Of a DNA stretch of 53,282 nt, positions 8,416 through 16,598 are shown one piece after another (positions within the stretch are counted from its first letter, which is position 1; every line of letters begins with the position of its first letter). The DNA comes from an uncultured Deinococcota bacterium (GTDB taxonomy: Bacteria; Deinococcota; Deinococci; Deinococcales; Trueperaceae): the NCBI GenBank assembly GCA_947311535.1, contig CAMZLP010000152.1:1-53282 (forward strand). Reading direction: 5' to 3'. The notes beneath the pieces were generated by a model. The model had not been told where the DNA came from. It saw only the letters and a list, made by a program, of their open reading frames with translations, and did not search any database. The position numbers were made by a program, and so were the translations under genes.

Positions 8416-9003
8416 TTAAAGCTCGATTTTGGTACCTAAAACTTTCAAGAACTTACTTATCCACTCAGGGTGTGCCGGCCATGCAGGAGCAGTGACCAAA
8501 TTCCCATCTACGTGTGCACTGCTGAAAGTATCATTACTCGGAACCCATTTTCCTCCGGCTTGATTTACATCTGGGCCTACTGCTGGATAGGCTGAACATG
8601 CTCTGTGCTCGAGCACACCCGCAGCAGCCAATATTTGTGGTCCGTGACAAATCGCTGCAACGGGCTTATTATCGGCAAAAAATTCTCTAGTAATTTCTAA
8701 AACCCGCTGATTTAAACGCAAGTATTCAGGAGCTCGTCCACCAGGGATTACTAAAGCATCGTAATCTTTGCTATTTATACTGTCAAAGTCTGCCGTAACT
8801 GCAAAGTTATGACCGGGCTTTTCGGTGTAAGTTTGATCACCTTCAAAATCATGAATAGCAGTTTTTACCGTATCACCAGCTTTCTTATCGGGGCAAACAG
8901 TATCGACTTGATGCCCTACCATAAGTAGCATTTGAAAAGGAACCATTACTTCATAATCTTCAACAAAATCACCAACAAACATCAATATTTTTTTTTGAGC
9001 CAT
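8416..9003 (-). CDS. DJ-1/PfpI family protein
   Basis: This is a class I glutamine amidotransferase-like fold of 195 aa. The nucleophile cysteine sits in [14 protein letters not shown], after the [12 protein letters not shown] loop, with an acidic residue early (FVEDYE) as in PfpI/YhbO proteins. Family members act as deglycases, chaperones or peptidases in stress defence; which one applies here is unknown. The start is set at ATG 9003 rather than the in-frame ATG 9018, because GGAGG lies inside the first codons of the longer frame, 7 nt before ATG 9003. The gene stands alone. Confidence 0.88.
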   Translation of the reverse strand: MAQKKILMFVGDFVEDYEVMVPFQMLLMVGHQVDTVCPDKKAGDTVKTAIHDFEGDQTYTEKPGHNFAVTADFDSINSKDYDALVIPGGRAPEYLRLNQRVLEITREFFADNKPVAAICHGPQILAAAGVLEHRACSAYPAVGPDVNQAGGKWVPSNDTFSSAHVDGNLVTAPAWPAHPEWISKFLKVLGTKIEL

Positions 9004-9192
9004 TTTAGGGCCTCCCATAAATTTTAACGTGGAATTTTCATCAAATGAATTAGAGAGCTAAGCAAATTCTATATTACTGAAATAACCACACTAATCTATA
9101 ATACAAGACATTATTAATAAAAACAAATAGTTTTTTTGAGCTGCTAGGAGGTTTAAAGTTTGTGAGTAGAAAATATTATTTAGAATAATGCT

Positions 9193-9246
9193 AATACAAA
9201 GAAATGCATTGTTAACCATACGGTAAACAATGCATTTCTTTGTATT
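9193..9246. repeat. Long perfect hairpin (21-bp arms, 12-nt loop)
   Basis: Arms 9193-9213 and 9226-9246 are exact reverse complements containing AAAGAAATGCATTG. Inside the loop ACC/GGT can add 3 more pairs after an A-A mismatch. It lies between the stop of the exported protein gene (9301) and the PfpI start (9003). No T-run follows on either strand, so it is not a standard intrinsic terminator. It may stabilise or process the 3' end of the upstream transcript, or be a small palindromic repeat. Confidence 0.8.
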
Positions 9247-9300
9247 TATGCGTCGTGACCACCAGCCAGATAATTTGTGTTTAAGACGAATAATGTCAAA

Positions 9301-9765
9301 TTATTGCAAAATTATCTTATAACCAATAGCAATATCAAATGCTTGGCTAAGCGCTGGGGTAAATAATGGTCTATGGGTATAGCTTAAAGTTATTTGATTG
9401 TTTTTTGAAAGCTCATAGCTAATTGCCAAAACCAAGTTCATGCCAATACGATTGTCTAGATAGCTAAGGCCAATCCCAGCATAGCTGTCAAAATCTATTT
9501 CATCTTCTAAACTAACCGGAAAGTTAAACCAAAGCCCACTGTCTATACCAAAACCATGAAAATAATAGGGCGCAAAGAAAATGTCTAAATTATTATCGAT
9601 TGGGGCTGTGCCACGTAAGCCAAACTTTATGTCGGCACTGTATTCTTGGCTGGCTTTGCCAGAAAATATATTTTCTATAAAGCCCAAGCCAGTTTCAATA
9701 CTGATGGATTGGGCAAGGCTTGTGCTAAATAGTAAAAAAATAAAAAAGACTAGCTTATATTTCAT
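9301..9765 (-). CDS. Exported small protein, probable outer-membrane beta-barrel
   Basis: The 154-aa product starts with a signal peptide (MKYKLVFFIFLLFSTSLAQS, cleavage likely near residue 18). The rest alternates polar and hydrophobic residues in strand-like blocks (FGLRGTAPI, YAGIGLSYL, NQITLSYTHRPLF) and ends FDIAIGYKIILQ, typical of small outer-membrane barrels. No specific family was recognised. It lies behind a gene of the same type, so the two may form a pair of exported proteins. No clear Shine-Dalgarno is present, and the start codon lies within a hairpin (9741-9773). Confidence 0.65.
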   Translation of the reverse strand: MKYKLVFFIFLLFSTSLAQSISIETGLGFIENIFSGKASQEYSADIKFGLRGTAPIDNNLDIFFAPYYFHGFGIDSGLWFNFPVSLEDEIDFDSYAGIGLSYLDNRIGMNLVLAISYELSKNNQITLSYTHRPLFTPALSQAFDIAIGYKIILQ

Positions 9766-9773
9766 AAGCTAGT
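9741..9773 (-). terminator. Terminator-like hairpin overlapping a start codon
   Basis: Read on the minus strand, ACTAGCTTAT (9773-9764) pairs perfectly with ATAAGCTAGT (9758-9749) across a 5-nt loop, and CTTTTTTA follows at once. This is a textbook intrinsic terminator shape. The ATG of the 154-aa gene (9765) lies at the arm-loop boundary, and the T-run encodes the Phe-rich signal peptide. It could attenuate read-through from the upstream barrel gene, with initiating ribosomes melting it. Confidence 0.5.
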
Positions 9774-9803
9774 TTATCTTTTTTAAATTATTTTTTTGTG
9801 AGT

Positions 9804-10307
9804 TTAGGGCAAATGCCAATTGACACCAAATGACCAAGTAATTTGCTGAAAGCTTTTTTCTGTTAAGTTAACAACGCCATAAGCCCCGCTAGCCTCGGTA
9901 AAAATGCCTAGCTGGTTTAGAATGGGCACATTTGGTCTAAATTCTAAACCTGCTAAAAGATGAATATCAGTTATAGCTTTTGTGTCTAAGAAGTTGATAG
10001 TTGCACCGCTGCCTAGGTAGATATTAATTGGCTTTGCCTCGGCAACTTTTATAAGGCCGTCGGCAGTAATGCCAAAACTACTTGGGCTTTTGTTACCGTT
10101 GTAATAATTCATAAATGCTTGTCGCTGGCTCAAGTTAGCACTAGCTCTTAGGCTAATACTGGTAAATAGGATATTCTCTAAGCCATAAAACGCTGTGATA
10201 TTGAGTGGGTAGCCAGTTTTTACACCAAACCAGCTACTGGCAAAGGCAAGGTTGCTAAGCAATAGAAGTAAAAAAAATATTGAGCTAGTTTTAAATAATT
10301 TCATCAT
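9804..10307 (-). CDS. Exported small protein, probable outer-membrane beta-barrel
   Basis: The start is uncertain: a frame of 175 codons opens at 10331, but the twin ATG at 10307/10304 begins directly at a signal peptide (MMKLFKTSSIFFLLLLLSNLAFAS). The mature part has short alternating strands (FGVKTGYPLNITAFYG, LLAGLEFRPNVP) and ends ITWSFGVNWHLP, with a terminal aromatic-containing strand as in outer-membrane barrels. It follows phnE and precedes a similar protein, so both could be transcribed with the transporter. The function is unknown. Confidence 0.6.
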   Translation of the reverse strand: MMKLFKTSSIFFLLLLLSNLAFASSWFGVKTGYPLNITAFYGLENILFTSISLRASANLSQRQAFMNYYNGNKSPSSFGITADGLIKVAEAKPINIYLGSGATINFLDTKAITDIHLLAGLEFRPNVPILNQLGIFTEASGAYGVVNLTEKSFQQITWSFGVNWHLP

Positions 10308-10351
10308 GATTTGATTATTGCTGTTGGACAATTATTTGCAAGTGAAAAAGC

Positions 10352-11959
10352 TTACATTAATTTACCCCGTAGCCATGATGATGTGAAGTCTATGATGTTT
10401 ACTACCAAAATAATTGCAAGAATGGCAACAATCATTTGATCATATTGCCCCGAAGCCATTTTTTCGCTGATTACAAAGCCAATGCCACCAGCGCCAACTA
10501 AGCCCAAAACAATGGAAACTCTAAAATTAATTTCGAAGCGATAAAGCACCCAGCTTGCCAAAAGTGGAGCAACCTGCGGGAAAATTGCCCAACGGACTAC
10601 GTTTGTCCCCGAGGCACCCGCGGCTTCTAGAGCTTCTATGGGGCCTTTGTCTACATTTTCTATAGATTCTGAGAAGACCTTGCCAAGGTCAGCAATAGAG
10701 TGGATAGCCATAGCAAGTATGCCAGCAAATGGCCCAAGACCAACAGCAGCCACAAATACAAGGGCTAAGATTAAGGTATCTATACCACGGTCAACATTGA
10801 AAAAGCTACGTGTAAAAATAAAGATTGCCCGCATAAAGCGGTTACCTTGAGTTAGATTGCGTGATGCTAAAAATGATAAGGGAAGAGCAAATATTGCAGC
10901 TAAAAATGTGCCTAAGAAAGCAATTTCTATAGTCACTAACATTTGGCTAGCAACTTGTTGTAAGGCATCTAAATTAGGTGGCCAAGATCTATCTAAAAAA
11001 TTCTGTAAAAATGGCCAACCTTTAATTATCCGTTGAATGCTAAAGTCAGTAGCTGCAAAAGCAGGGACTAAAGCACTGAATAAGAGGGCGATCATCAAAC
11101 CGCCAATGCCATCAGATTCGCTGCGTAATTTTGGTTTTAAAAGCAGCATGCCGCCTGAGCCAATTAGCAAACCTGCCATTAGGAAGTAAACTAAGCTACC
11201 ATAACCCAGTCGTTTAGGCTCGAGCAATCTCAAACCTTCATCGGCTGCGGCGCGTGGGAGCTTTTGACCTCCTAGACCAGTTATATTTTGGATAGGCTCG
11301 AGCAAATTCAAACCAATACTCTTACGCTGCTTATTGAGTGCTTCTAAACTCTCGTTAAAGTCTTTAATAATTCTTTCTTCTGTATCACTAGGAACATTTG
11401 TAATTACCTTATAGTAGCCTTTAACATTGGGTAAATACTTTTCTCCTAATGACGAGCTTAGCCACCAAAAACTTGTTATCCCAGCTGCTAATCCTAGTAC
11501 TAAAAATAAATATCGTAAATTCTTTCTATTCCAACCGATTAATACAATTAGCCCAGCTATAATCAGGCCTGTAATTGCCTCCATTAAGCCATATAATGGG
11601 GCTAGTTTTACTAATTTTGAACTCTGCCCAGACCATAATGCCATGCTGATAAGTGTGACTAGCCCAGCAATAATTGCCGAGATAGCACTGGGGCGGGCAT
11701 TTAAACGGTTTGTAAAGAGTGGCACCAGAGCTGCTAAAAGAACAAAAATAAACAAGGGAAATATGGCAGAAATAGCAGCCAAAGTAGGCATAACTGTTTG
11801 CCTGCTTAAGGCGCCCAAACTAGTGGTAAAAGGAAATGCTAAAAATGCAATAATCAAAGAAGCGCTAGCTGCGACAATAAGTCTACGCATAGAGTTTCTA
11901 CTGAGGGCTGAGAGTACGGCAATAATAATGCCTACAACGGTGTAAATATACATATTCAT
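10352..11959 (-). CDS. phnE: Phosphonate/phosphate-type ABC transporter permease with long N-terminal membrane extension
   Basis: The C-terminal 200 residues are a PhnE-type permease domain, including TIEIAFLGTFLAAIFALPLSF and the ATPase-contact segment EALEAAGASGTNVVRWAIFPQ. The full protein is 535 aa against about 260-280 for standard PhnE. The N-terminal half holds about six extra hydrophobic segments and a soluble stretch (about 185-250) between them. The start overlaps the last base of phnC (TAATG), so it is coupled to the ATPase gene. The transported oxyanion (phosphonate, phosphite or phosphate) cannot be told; no C-P lyase genes are present. Confidence 0.85.
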   Translation of the reverse strand: MNMYIYTVVGIIIAVLSALSRNSMRRLIVAASASLIIAFLAFPFTTSLGALSRQTVMPTLAAISAIFPLFIFVLLAALVPLFTNRLNARPSAISAIIAGLVTLISMALWSGQSSKLVKLAPLYGLMEAITGLIIAGLIVLIGWNRKNLRYLFLVLGLAAGITSFWWLSSSLGEKYLPNVKGYYKVITNVPSDTEERIIKDFNESLEALNKQRKSIGLNLLEPIQNITGLGGQKLPRAAADEGLRLLEPKRLGYGSLVYFLMAGLLIGSGGMLLLKPKLRSESDGIGGLMIALLFSALVPAFAATDFSIQRIIKGWPFLQNFLDRSWPPNLDALQQVASQMLVTIEIAFLGTFLAAIFALPLSFLASRNLTQGNRFMRAIFIFTRSFFNVDRGIDTLILALVFVAAVGLGPFAGILAMAIHSIADLGKVFSESIENVDKGPIEALEAAGASGTNVVRWAIFPQVAPLLASWVLYRFEINFRVSIVLGLVGAGGIGFVISEKMASGQYDQMIVAILAIILVVNIIDFTSSWLRGKLM

Positions 11960-12708
11960 TAAAGCATCTCCAAACTACCGCTATAAATTTCTTCTTCTAA
12001 GGCATCATCCAAAATATCAACTGGTCCATCAAAAACCAGCTCACCTTTATTAAAAGCCAAAATTCTTTTGGCATAGCGCTTGGCTAGCTCTATTACATGG
12101 ATATTAACCAGTACAGCAACATTATTTTTTTCGTTGTAGTCTTTTAATAATCCTAAAATAACATCAGATAATCTAGGGTCCAAGCTGGCCATTGGTTCGT
12201 CAGCTAAAATTAATTTTGGTTCTTGAGTCATGGCTCGAGCAATTGCTACCCGTTGCTGCTGACCACCCGAGAGTGAGTCTACTCTGGTATTTTCCTTTTC
12301 GTCTAAACCAACCATGCGGATATAGTCTCGAGCTAATATTTCGTCACGCTCTGAATACAAACCCAAAACACCTTGAATTGTTGAATAATAGCCCAATCGA
12401 CCCGTCAAGACATTTTCCATTACGGTCAGTCTATCTACCAAGTTAAATTGCTGAAAAATAAAACCAGCAGTACGGCGATAGCGCTGCAAAGCTCGACCAC
12501 GTAATTTGGCAACATCAACGCCGTCCACTATTATTTCTCCTGTGCTTGGGTTTTCTAATCTATTTAGGCAGCGTAAAAATGTTGATTTACCTGCACCTGA
12601 TAAACCAATCACCGCTATGAAATCACCATCAGGGATTGTTAGATTTACATCTTTTAAGGCAACTGTGCCGTCATCAAAGGTTTTGCCTAAGTTTTTTACT
12701 TCTATCAT
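11959..12708 (-). CDS. phnC: Phosphonate-type ABC transporter ATP-binding protein
   Basis: This is a 249-aa ABC ATPase. It has Walker A GLSGAGKST (about 36-44), the Q-loop region FIFQQFNLVDRLTVMENVL typical of PhnC, the signature LSGGQQQRVAIARAM, and Walker B LILADEPMASLDP. It energises uptake by PhnE and PhnD. An AAGGAT Shine-Dalgarno precedes the ATG. The gene lies 180 bp behind phnD, and an intrinsic terminator sits between them. Confidence 0.93.
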   Translation of the reverse strand: MIEVKNLGKTFDDGTVALKDVNLTIPDGDFIAVIGLSGAGKSTFLRCLNRLENPSTGEIIVDGVDVAKLRGRALQRYRRTAGFIFQQFNLVDRLTVMENVLTGRLGYYSTIQGVLGLYSERDEILARDYIRMVGLDEKENTRVDSLSGGQQQRVAIARAMTQEPKLILADEPMASLDPRLSDVILGLLKDYNEKNNVAVLVNIHVIELAKRYAKRILAFNKGELVFDGPVDILDDALEEEIYSGSLEML

Positions 12709-12842
12709 TTAGTCATCCTTATCCTTTTAATATCTTATCAATTCTATGATTATAACCCGAATAATTGTTTCCATAAGCCCTAATAAATTTAAAAGTAGAC
12801 AAGAAGCTATTTTTTGACTGAAGTTTTAGCAGGATTTTTTGA

Positions 12843-12874
12843 TAAAAAAAGGGCGACTTAAAGCCGCCCTTTTG
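12843..12874 (-). terminator. Intrinsic terminator between phnD and phnC
   Basis: On the minus strand AAAGGGCGGCTTTAAGTCGCCC is followed by seven or more T. The GC stem GGGCG/CGCCC (12851-12855 with 12865-12869) is extended by A-T pairs on the outside. It lies about 15 nt behind the phnD stop. A partial terminator here would give more binding protein than permease and ATPase. Confidence 0.85.
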
Positions 12875-12888
12875 CTAATAATTAAGTT

Positions 12889-13764
12889 TTATTCTAAGCC
12901 TAAAATTTCTCTAGATTCTCTAACAACATCATAGTCAGAGCTATCAGCTGGAACCATGTAGTCTATGCGATAAAGATTTTTTAGTAATTCACTGTCTGGT
13001 GATTTGATGCTAGCAATTGCAGCAGCAATTTGATAGGTAAGAGGAGTATATTGCATTGCAAATTCTTGAGATACAGTGAATGTATCACCAGGAATTGGGC
13101 GTGAATAGAAGATTGAAGTAATTTGAGCAGCTTGGTCTTCGTCTAAGAATTGAGTCCAAGCACCTGATTTATTTTCTGCATCATTTGCAAATGTTGCAGC
13201 AGCATCAACAGAACCGTTAAGAACAGATAAAACAGCAGCATCGTGCTTGCCAGCAAAGGTTTGGTTTGCAAAGAAATTATCTGGGTCAATTCCAGCAATC
13301 ATCATCTCAGCTTTAGGAAAAACATAGCCAGCAGCTGAGTTAGGATCTACAAAGGCAATATCTTTGCCCTCTAAATCTGCCAATGACTTAATACCACTGT
13401 CTTTGCGGACGATTATTGCTGACCAATAAAACGGGTTGCCAAAACGAACAGACTTTAATAAAACTAAGGCATTTGCTTCATCTTTTGCAACTACAAAACC
13501 GTCAGGTGGAAAGAAAGCAAAGTCTAAGTTGCCAGAACGCATAGCTTCTATTAGTCCACGATATTCGGTTGGTAAAAATACTTCTACCTCAATTTGGTTA
13601 CCTAATGACTCTTCCAAATAATCAGCAATTGCCTGAGCAGCAGCTGTTAATTGTTCGGAGTTTTGGGTTGGATTAAACCCAATACGTACTTTAATTGTGT
13701 CTTGAGCACCTGCAAATAATAAAGTGCTTGCTAAGAAAAGGGCCAAAATAATTCTTTTTAGCAT
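12889..13764 (-). CDS. phnD: Phosphate/phosphonate ABC transporter substrate-binding protein
   Basis: This is a 291-aa periplasmic binding protein of the PhnD/PtxB family. It has a signal peptide (MLKRIILALFLASTLLFAGA, cleavage before QDTIKV) and the family motifs VRIGFNPTQ, DFAFFPPDGFVVA, IIVRKDSGIKSLADL and KDIAFVDPNSAAGYVFP. Translation starts at ATG 13764 behind a strong AGGAGG site 6 nt upstream. It is first in the phnD-C-E operon. The ligand could be phosphonate, phosphite or phosphate. Confidence 0.92.
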   Translation of the reverse strand: MLKRIILALFLASTLLFAGAQDTIKVRIGFNPTQNSEQLTAAAQAIADYLEESLGNQIEVEVFLPTEYRGLIEAMRSGNLDFAFFPPDGFVVAKDEANALVLLKSVRFGNPFYWSAIIVRKDSGIKSLADLEGKDIAFVDPNSAAGYVFPKAEMMIAGIDPDNFFANQTFAGKHDAAVLSVLNGSVDAAATFANDAENKSGAWTQFLDEDQAAQITSIFYSRPIPGDTFTVSQEFAMQYTPLTYQIAAAIASIKSPDSELLKNLYRIDYMVPADSSDYDVVRESREILGLE

Positions 13765-13807
13765 TTCTTCCTCCTAAAATATGGGTGATATTACCCTAAA
13801 GCTGACT

Positions 13808-13836
13808 TTAACACAGCTTTGCTTCCAAAGTGTCAA
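13808..13836 (-). promoter_or_regulatory. Possible phnD promoter
   Basis: On the minus strand a perfect -35 TTGACA (13836-13831) is followed after 17 bp by TGTTAA (13813-13808), a weak -10. Between it and the gene lie two small dyads, AAAGCTG-N9-CAGCTTT (13798-13820) and GGGT-GATATT-ACCC (13783-13796), which may be operators. The assignment is by consensus only. Confidence 0.4.
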
Positions 13837-13900
13837 ATTATTAATCATTTATAAATACTAAAGCATTTTCTGCTATGCAGTTATTTTGGCTAAAAAAAGT

Positions 13901-13912
13901 TAGAATCAAAGC
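13901..13912 (+). promoter_or_regulatory. -10 box exactly 6 nt before the polX start (leaderless type)
   Basis: TAGAAT (13901-13906), six bases, then ATG 13913. No Shine-Dalgarno sequence exists. The same geometry recurs at 15723, 26659 and 28491 on the plus strand, and upstream of 32037 and 24551 on the minus strand. Confidence 0.6.
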
Positions 13913-15607
13913 ATGCAGATAAATAAAAAGCATGTGACAGCCCAACTCAAAGAGGTGGCAAAGCTATTAGACGTTTTAGGCGAAGAACCGTTTAAGGCTC
14001 GAGCCTATACAAATGCAATCCGCCAGATAGAGAACTACGAGGGCAATTTTAATGAATTATTAGCTAATGACCAATTAACTCAATTAAAAGGTATTGGTGC
14101 AGGCCTAGCAAGCGAGTTAGCTTTTTTAAAAGAACAAGCTATAATCCCAAGCTTAATAGAGCTTTATGAACGTGTGCCGTTGGGGGTTAGAGAGTTGTTT
14201 TTGGTTTCTGGGCTCGGTGCCAAAAAGGTTTCTGCCCTTTGGAAAAATGACATAGACAGCCTAGAAAAGCTTATTTTGGCTGCTGACGATGGCCGTATTG
14301 AAGCTTTAAAAGGTTTTTCTACAAAGTCTGCTGTTAAGTTTAAAAATTCTGCTTTATTTGCAATAAATGCCAAAAATAGAATGCGCTTAGATGAGGCCTT
14401 AGGAATTGCTGAACATTTTATTAAACTGATAAATCAAAACTATGCAAAAGAAATTGCTTTTGCCGCAGGCAGCTATCGGCGCAGATTAGAGACTGTTGGA
14501 GATATTGATATTATTGTTAAATCTCTTAGCGTAACTGAGCTAGCCAGCTTTTTAGAAGCTTATCTTGAACCTATTAAGATTGAAAGAAATAGAATATTTG
14601 CCAGTTTTGAAAACCGTGAATTGTCATTTTTATCTGTTGACTCTGATTATTTTGGCTGGGCTTGGCTATTAGAGACAGGTAATTCAGATTATCGTGAAAT
14701 GCTACAGGCTCGAGCCAAATCACAAGGCTACCAAATCAAAGATTGGCAACTGCTCAAAGATTCTCAAGTTATAAAAACAAGAACCGAAGAGCAGGCTCTT
14801 AAGCTTCTGGATTTGCCTTTTATAGCCCCAGAAAGACGGGAATCAAGTAATCCAGAAGCTATTAAAAACCTAATAGAGGCCAAAGATATTCATGGTTTAG
14901 TTCACAATCACTCAACTTGGTCAGATGCCGTAGCATCAATTCGAGAAATGCTAATTGCTGCCCAAGAGCGCGGTTACAACTATTTGGCAATGGCTGATCA
15001 TTCCAAAACTTCTTATTATGCCAATGGTTTAAGTATTGAGCGCGTTTATGCTCAAGCCAAAGAAGTTGCCAAAATTAGAACTGAATTAAAAGAACAAGGC
15101 AGTGATTTTGGCCTATTACATGGCATAGAAGTAGATATTATGAGCGATGGCAGCTTGGATTATCCTGATGAAGTCTTAGCAACTTTGGACTATACTGTGG
15201 TTAGCGTCCATCAGAATTTTAGCCTTAGCAAAATAAAACAAACTGACAGAATAATTAAGGCAATCTCAAACCCTTATGCTTCAATCTTAGGCCATCTTTC
15301 AGGTCGTTTGCTATTACGTCGGCCAGCTTATGAGCTGGATCAAGATGCCATAATAGATGCTTGTGCCGAAACAGGCACAATTATAGAAATAAACGCCCAC
15401 CCAGCTCGTTTAGATATGGATTGGCGTTATCTAATCAAAGCCAAAGAAAAAGGCTGCAAGTTCTCTATTAATCCAGATGCCCATGAAACAACCGGTTTTG
15501 ACGTTGTTCAATATGGCGTAATGATGGCTAGAAAAGCTGCGTTAGTACCAAAAGATGTGGTCAATACGGCAATATCAGCAAAGAAATTTTTAGAACAACT
15601 AAAATAA
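13913..15607 (+). CDS. polX: DNA polymerase/3'-5' exonuclease PolX
   Basis: The 564-aa repair polymerase fuses a family X polymerase to a PHP nuclease. The N-terminus has a helix-hairpin-helix 8-kDa region (about 1-150). The palm contains the GS motif and metal-binding aspartates D197 and D199 in GDIDI. The PHP domain begins at H331 (HNHSTWSDA), with MADHS, HGIEVDIM, SVHQNF, EINAHPARLD and INPDAHE following. Length and domain order match bacterial PolX of Bacillus and Deinococcus, where it fills gaps in base excision repair. It has two GGCTCGAGCC sites. It appears to be translated from a leaderless transcript. Confidence 0.95.
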   Translation: MQINKKHVTAQLKEVAKLLDVLGEEPFKARAYTNAIRQIENYEGNFNELLANDQLTQLKGIGAGLASELAFLKEQAIIPSLIELYERVPLGVRELFLVSGLGAKKVSALWKNDIDSLEKLILAADDGRIEALKGFSTKSAVKFKNSALFAINAKNRMRLDEALGIAEHFIKLINQNYAKEIAFAAGSYRRRLETVGDIDIIVKSLSVTELASFLEAYLEPIKIERNRIFASFENRELSFLSVDSDYFGWAWLLETGNSDYREMLQARAKSQGYQIKDWQLLKDSQVIKTRTEEQALKLLDLPFIAPERRESSNPEAIKNLIEAKDIHGLVHNHSTWSDAVASIREMLIAAQERGYNYLAMADHSKTSYYANGLSIERVYAQAKEVAKIRTELKEQGSDFGLLHGIEVDIMSDGSLDYPDEVLATLDYTVVSVHQNFSLSKIKQTDRIIKAISNPYASILGHLSGRLLLRRPAYELDQDAIIDACAETGTIIEINAHPARLDMDWRYLIKAKEKGCKFSINPDAHETTGFDVVQYGVMMARKAALVPKDVVNTAISAKKFLEQLK

Positions 15608-15722
15608 ATTTTAAAATGCTCAGTAATTTTAAAAGGAGCGGCAGTCGCAAGATGCGAGGGTAGTTGATTTCATGACAAACTGCTATGAATTATCAAAACG
15701 CCGCTAATCAGCCAATTACTGC

Positions 15723-15734
15723 TATGATTCCCAC
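15723..15734 (+). promoter_or_regulatory. -10 box 6 nt before a GTG start
   Basis: TATGAT (15723-15728) plus six bases leads to GTG 15735. No ribosome-binding site lies in front of the gene, so this spacing supports both a leaderless mRNA and the choice of GTG as the start. Confidence 0.55.
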
Positions 15735-16502
15735 GTGAACGTACTATTCATTGGAGATATTTTTGCTAGCCCTGGTCTTAAGATAACGGCTCAATATTTA
15801 AAAGAGCATAAAGATAAATATGATTTTATTATTGCAAACGGAGAAAATGCTTCAGGTGGCTTTGGTTTAACCAAAAAACATTTTAAGCAAATTATCTCAG
15901 CAGGTGCTGATGTTGTGACTTTGGGCAATCATAGCTGGGATCAACGTGAGACTTTAGAATTAGTAGAGGAGACCAATAAGCTAATTAGGCCTGTCAATTA
16001 TCCTTTAACTAGTCCAGGCTTGGGCTATGCTAGTTATTTAACTAAAACTGGCGAATATATTACTGTAATTCAAGCACAGGGACGTATTTTTATGGAGCCA
16101 TTAGATTGCCCATATACGGCGGTTGATAGCGTTTTGGAGTCTATTCCAGAAAAACAAGCTATAATTGTAGACTTTCATGCTGAGGCCACCAGCGAGAAAA
16201 AGGTCATGGGCTATCATCTAAAATCTCGGGTTAGTGCAGTGTTAGGTACTCACACCCATGTGCAAACCGCCGATGAAATGATTATGGGTTCAACGGCCTA
16301 TATTACTGATGTTGGTATGACTGGTGTGCAAGAATCTTCAATTGGAATGCGTTTTGAAGAAGTGCATCAAAGACTTATTAAAAAGATTCCTGCTCGCTAT
16401 AAACCTGCCGATGATGCGGCAACTCTTTGTGCTGTAGAAATTCTAATAGAGCAAGGAAAAGCCAAAACAATCAAGAGAATTCAGTGGAAACAAGAGTCTT
16501 AA
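15735..16502 (+). CDS. ymdB: YmdB-family metallophosphoesterase (2',3'-cyclic nucleotide phosphodiesterase)
   Basis: This is a 255-aa TIGR00282-type calcineurin-like phosphoesterase. Metal ligands are visible in order: GDIFASPG at the N-terminus, ANGENASGGFG, TLGNHSWDQ, VDFHAEATSEK and VLGTHTHVQTAD. Bacillus YmdB hydrolyses 2',3'-cAMP/cGMP and affects biofilm and sporulation choices; the role here is unknown. The length is typical. It starts with GTG, with a -10 box 6 nt upstream. Confidence 0.9.
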   Translation: MNVLFIGDIFASPGLKITAQYLKEHKDKYDFIIANGENASGGFGLTKKHFKQIISAGADVVTLGNHSWDQRETLELVEETNKLIRPVNYPLTSPGLGYASYLTKTGEYITVIQAQGRIFMEPLDCPYTAVDSVLESIPEKQAIIVDFHAEATSEKKVMGYHLKSRVSAVLGTHTHVQTADEMIMGSTAYITDVGMTGVQESSIGMRFEEVHQRLIKKIPARYKPADDAATLCAVEILIEQGKAKTIKRIQWKQES

Positions 16503-16598
16503 AAGTTAAGAAACTAGGTTTTCTAAAGTAATTCTCATCAGAAATAGATGATATTTTTTTAAAATATTAATAGTGATGGAGATACAAAAGGGGTTTAT

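Noticed and set aside
9193-9246. Ordinary intrinsic terminator
   Set aside because: No T-run follows the stem on either strand and the arms are AT-rich and much longer than usual.
11427-11945. 172-codon plus-strand frame opposite phnE
   Set aside because: It is antisense to membrane-helix codons, has low-complexity composition, no family resemblance and no start signals.
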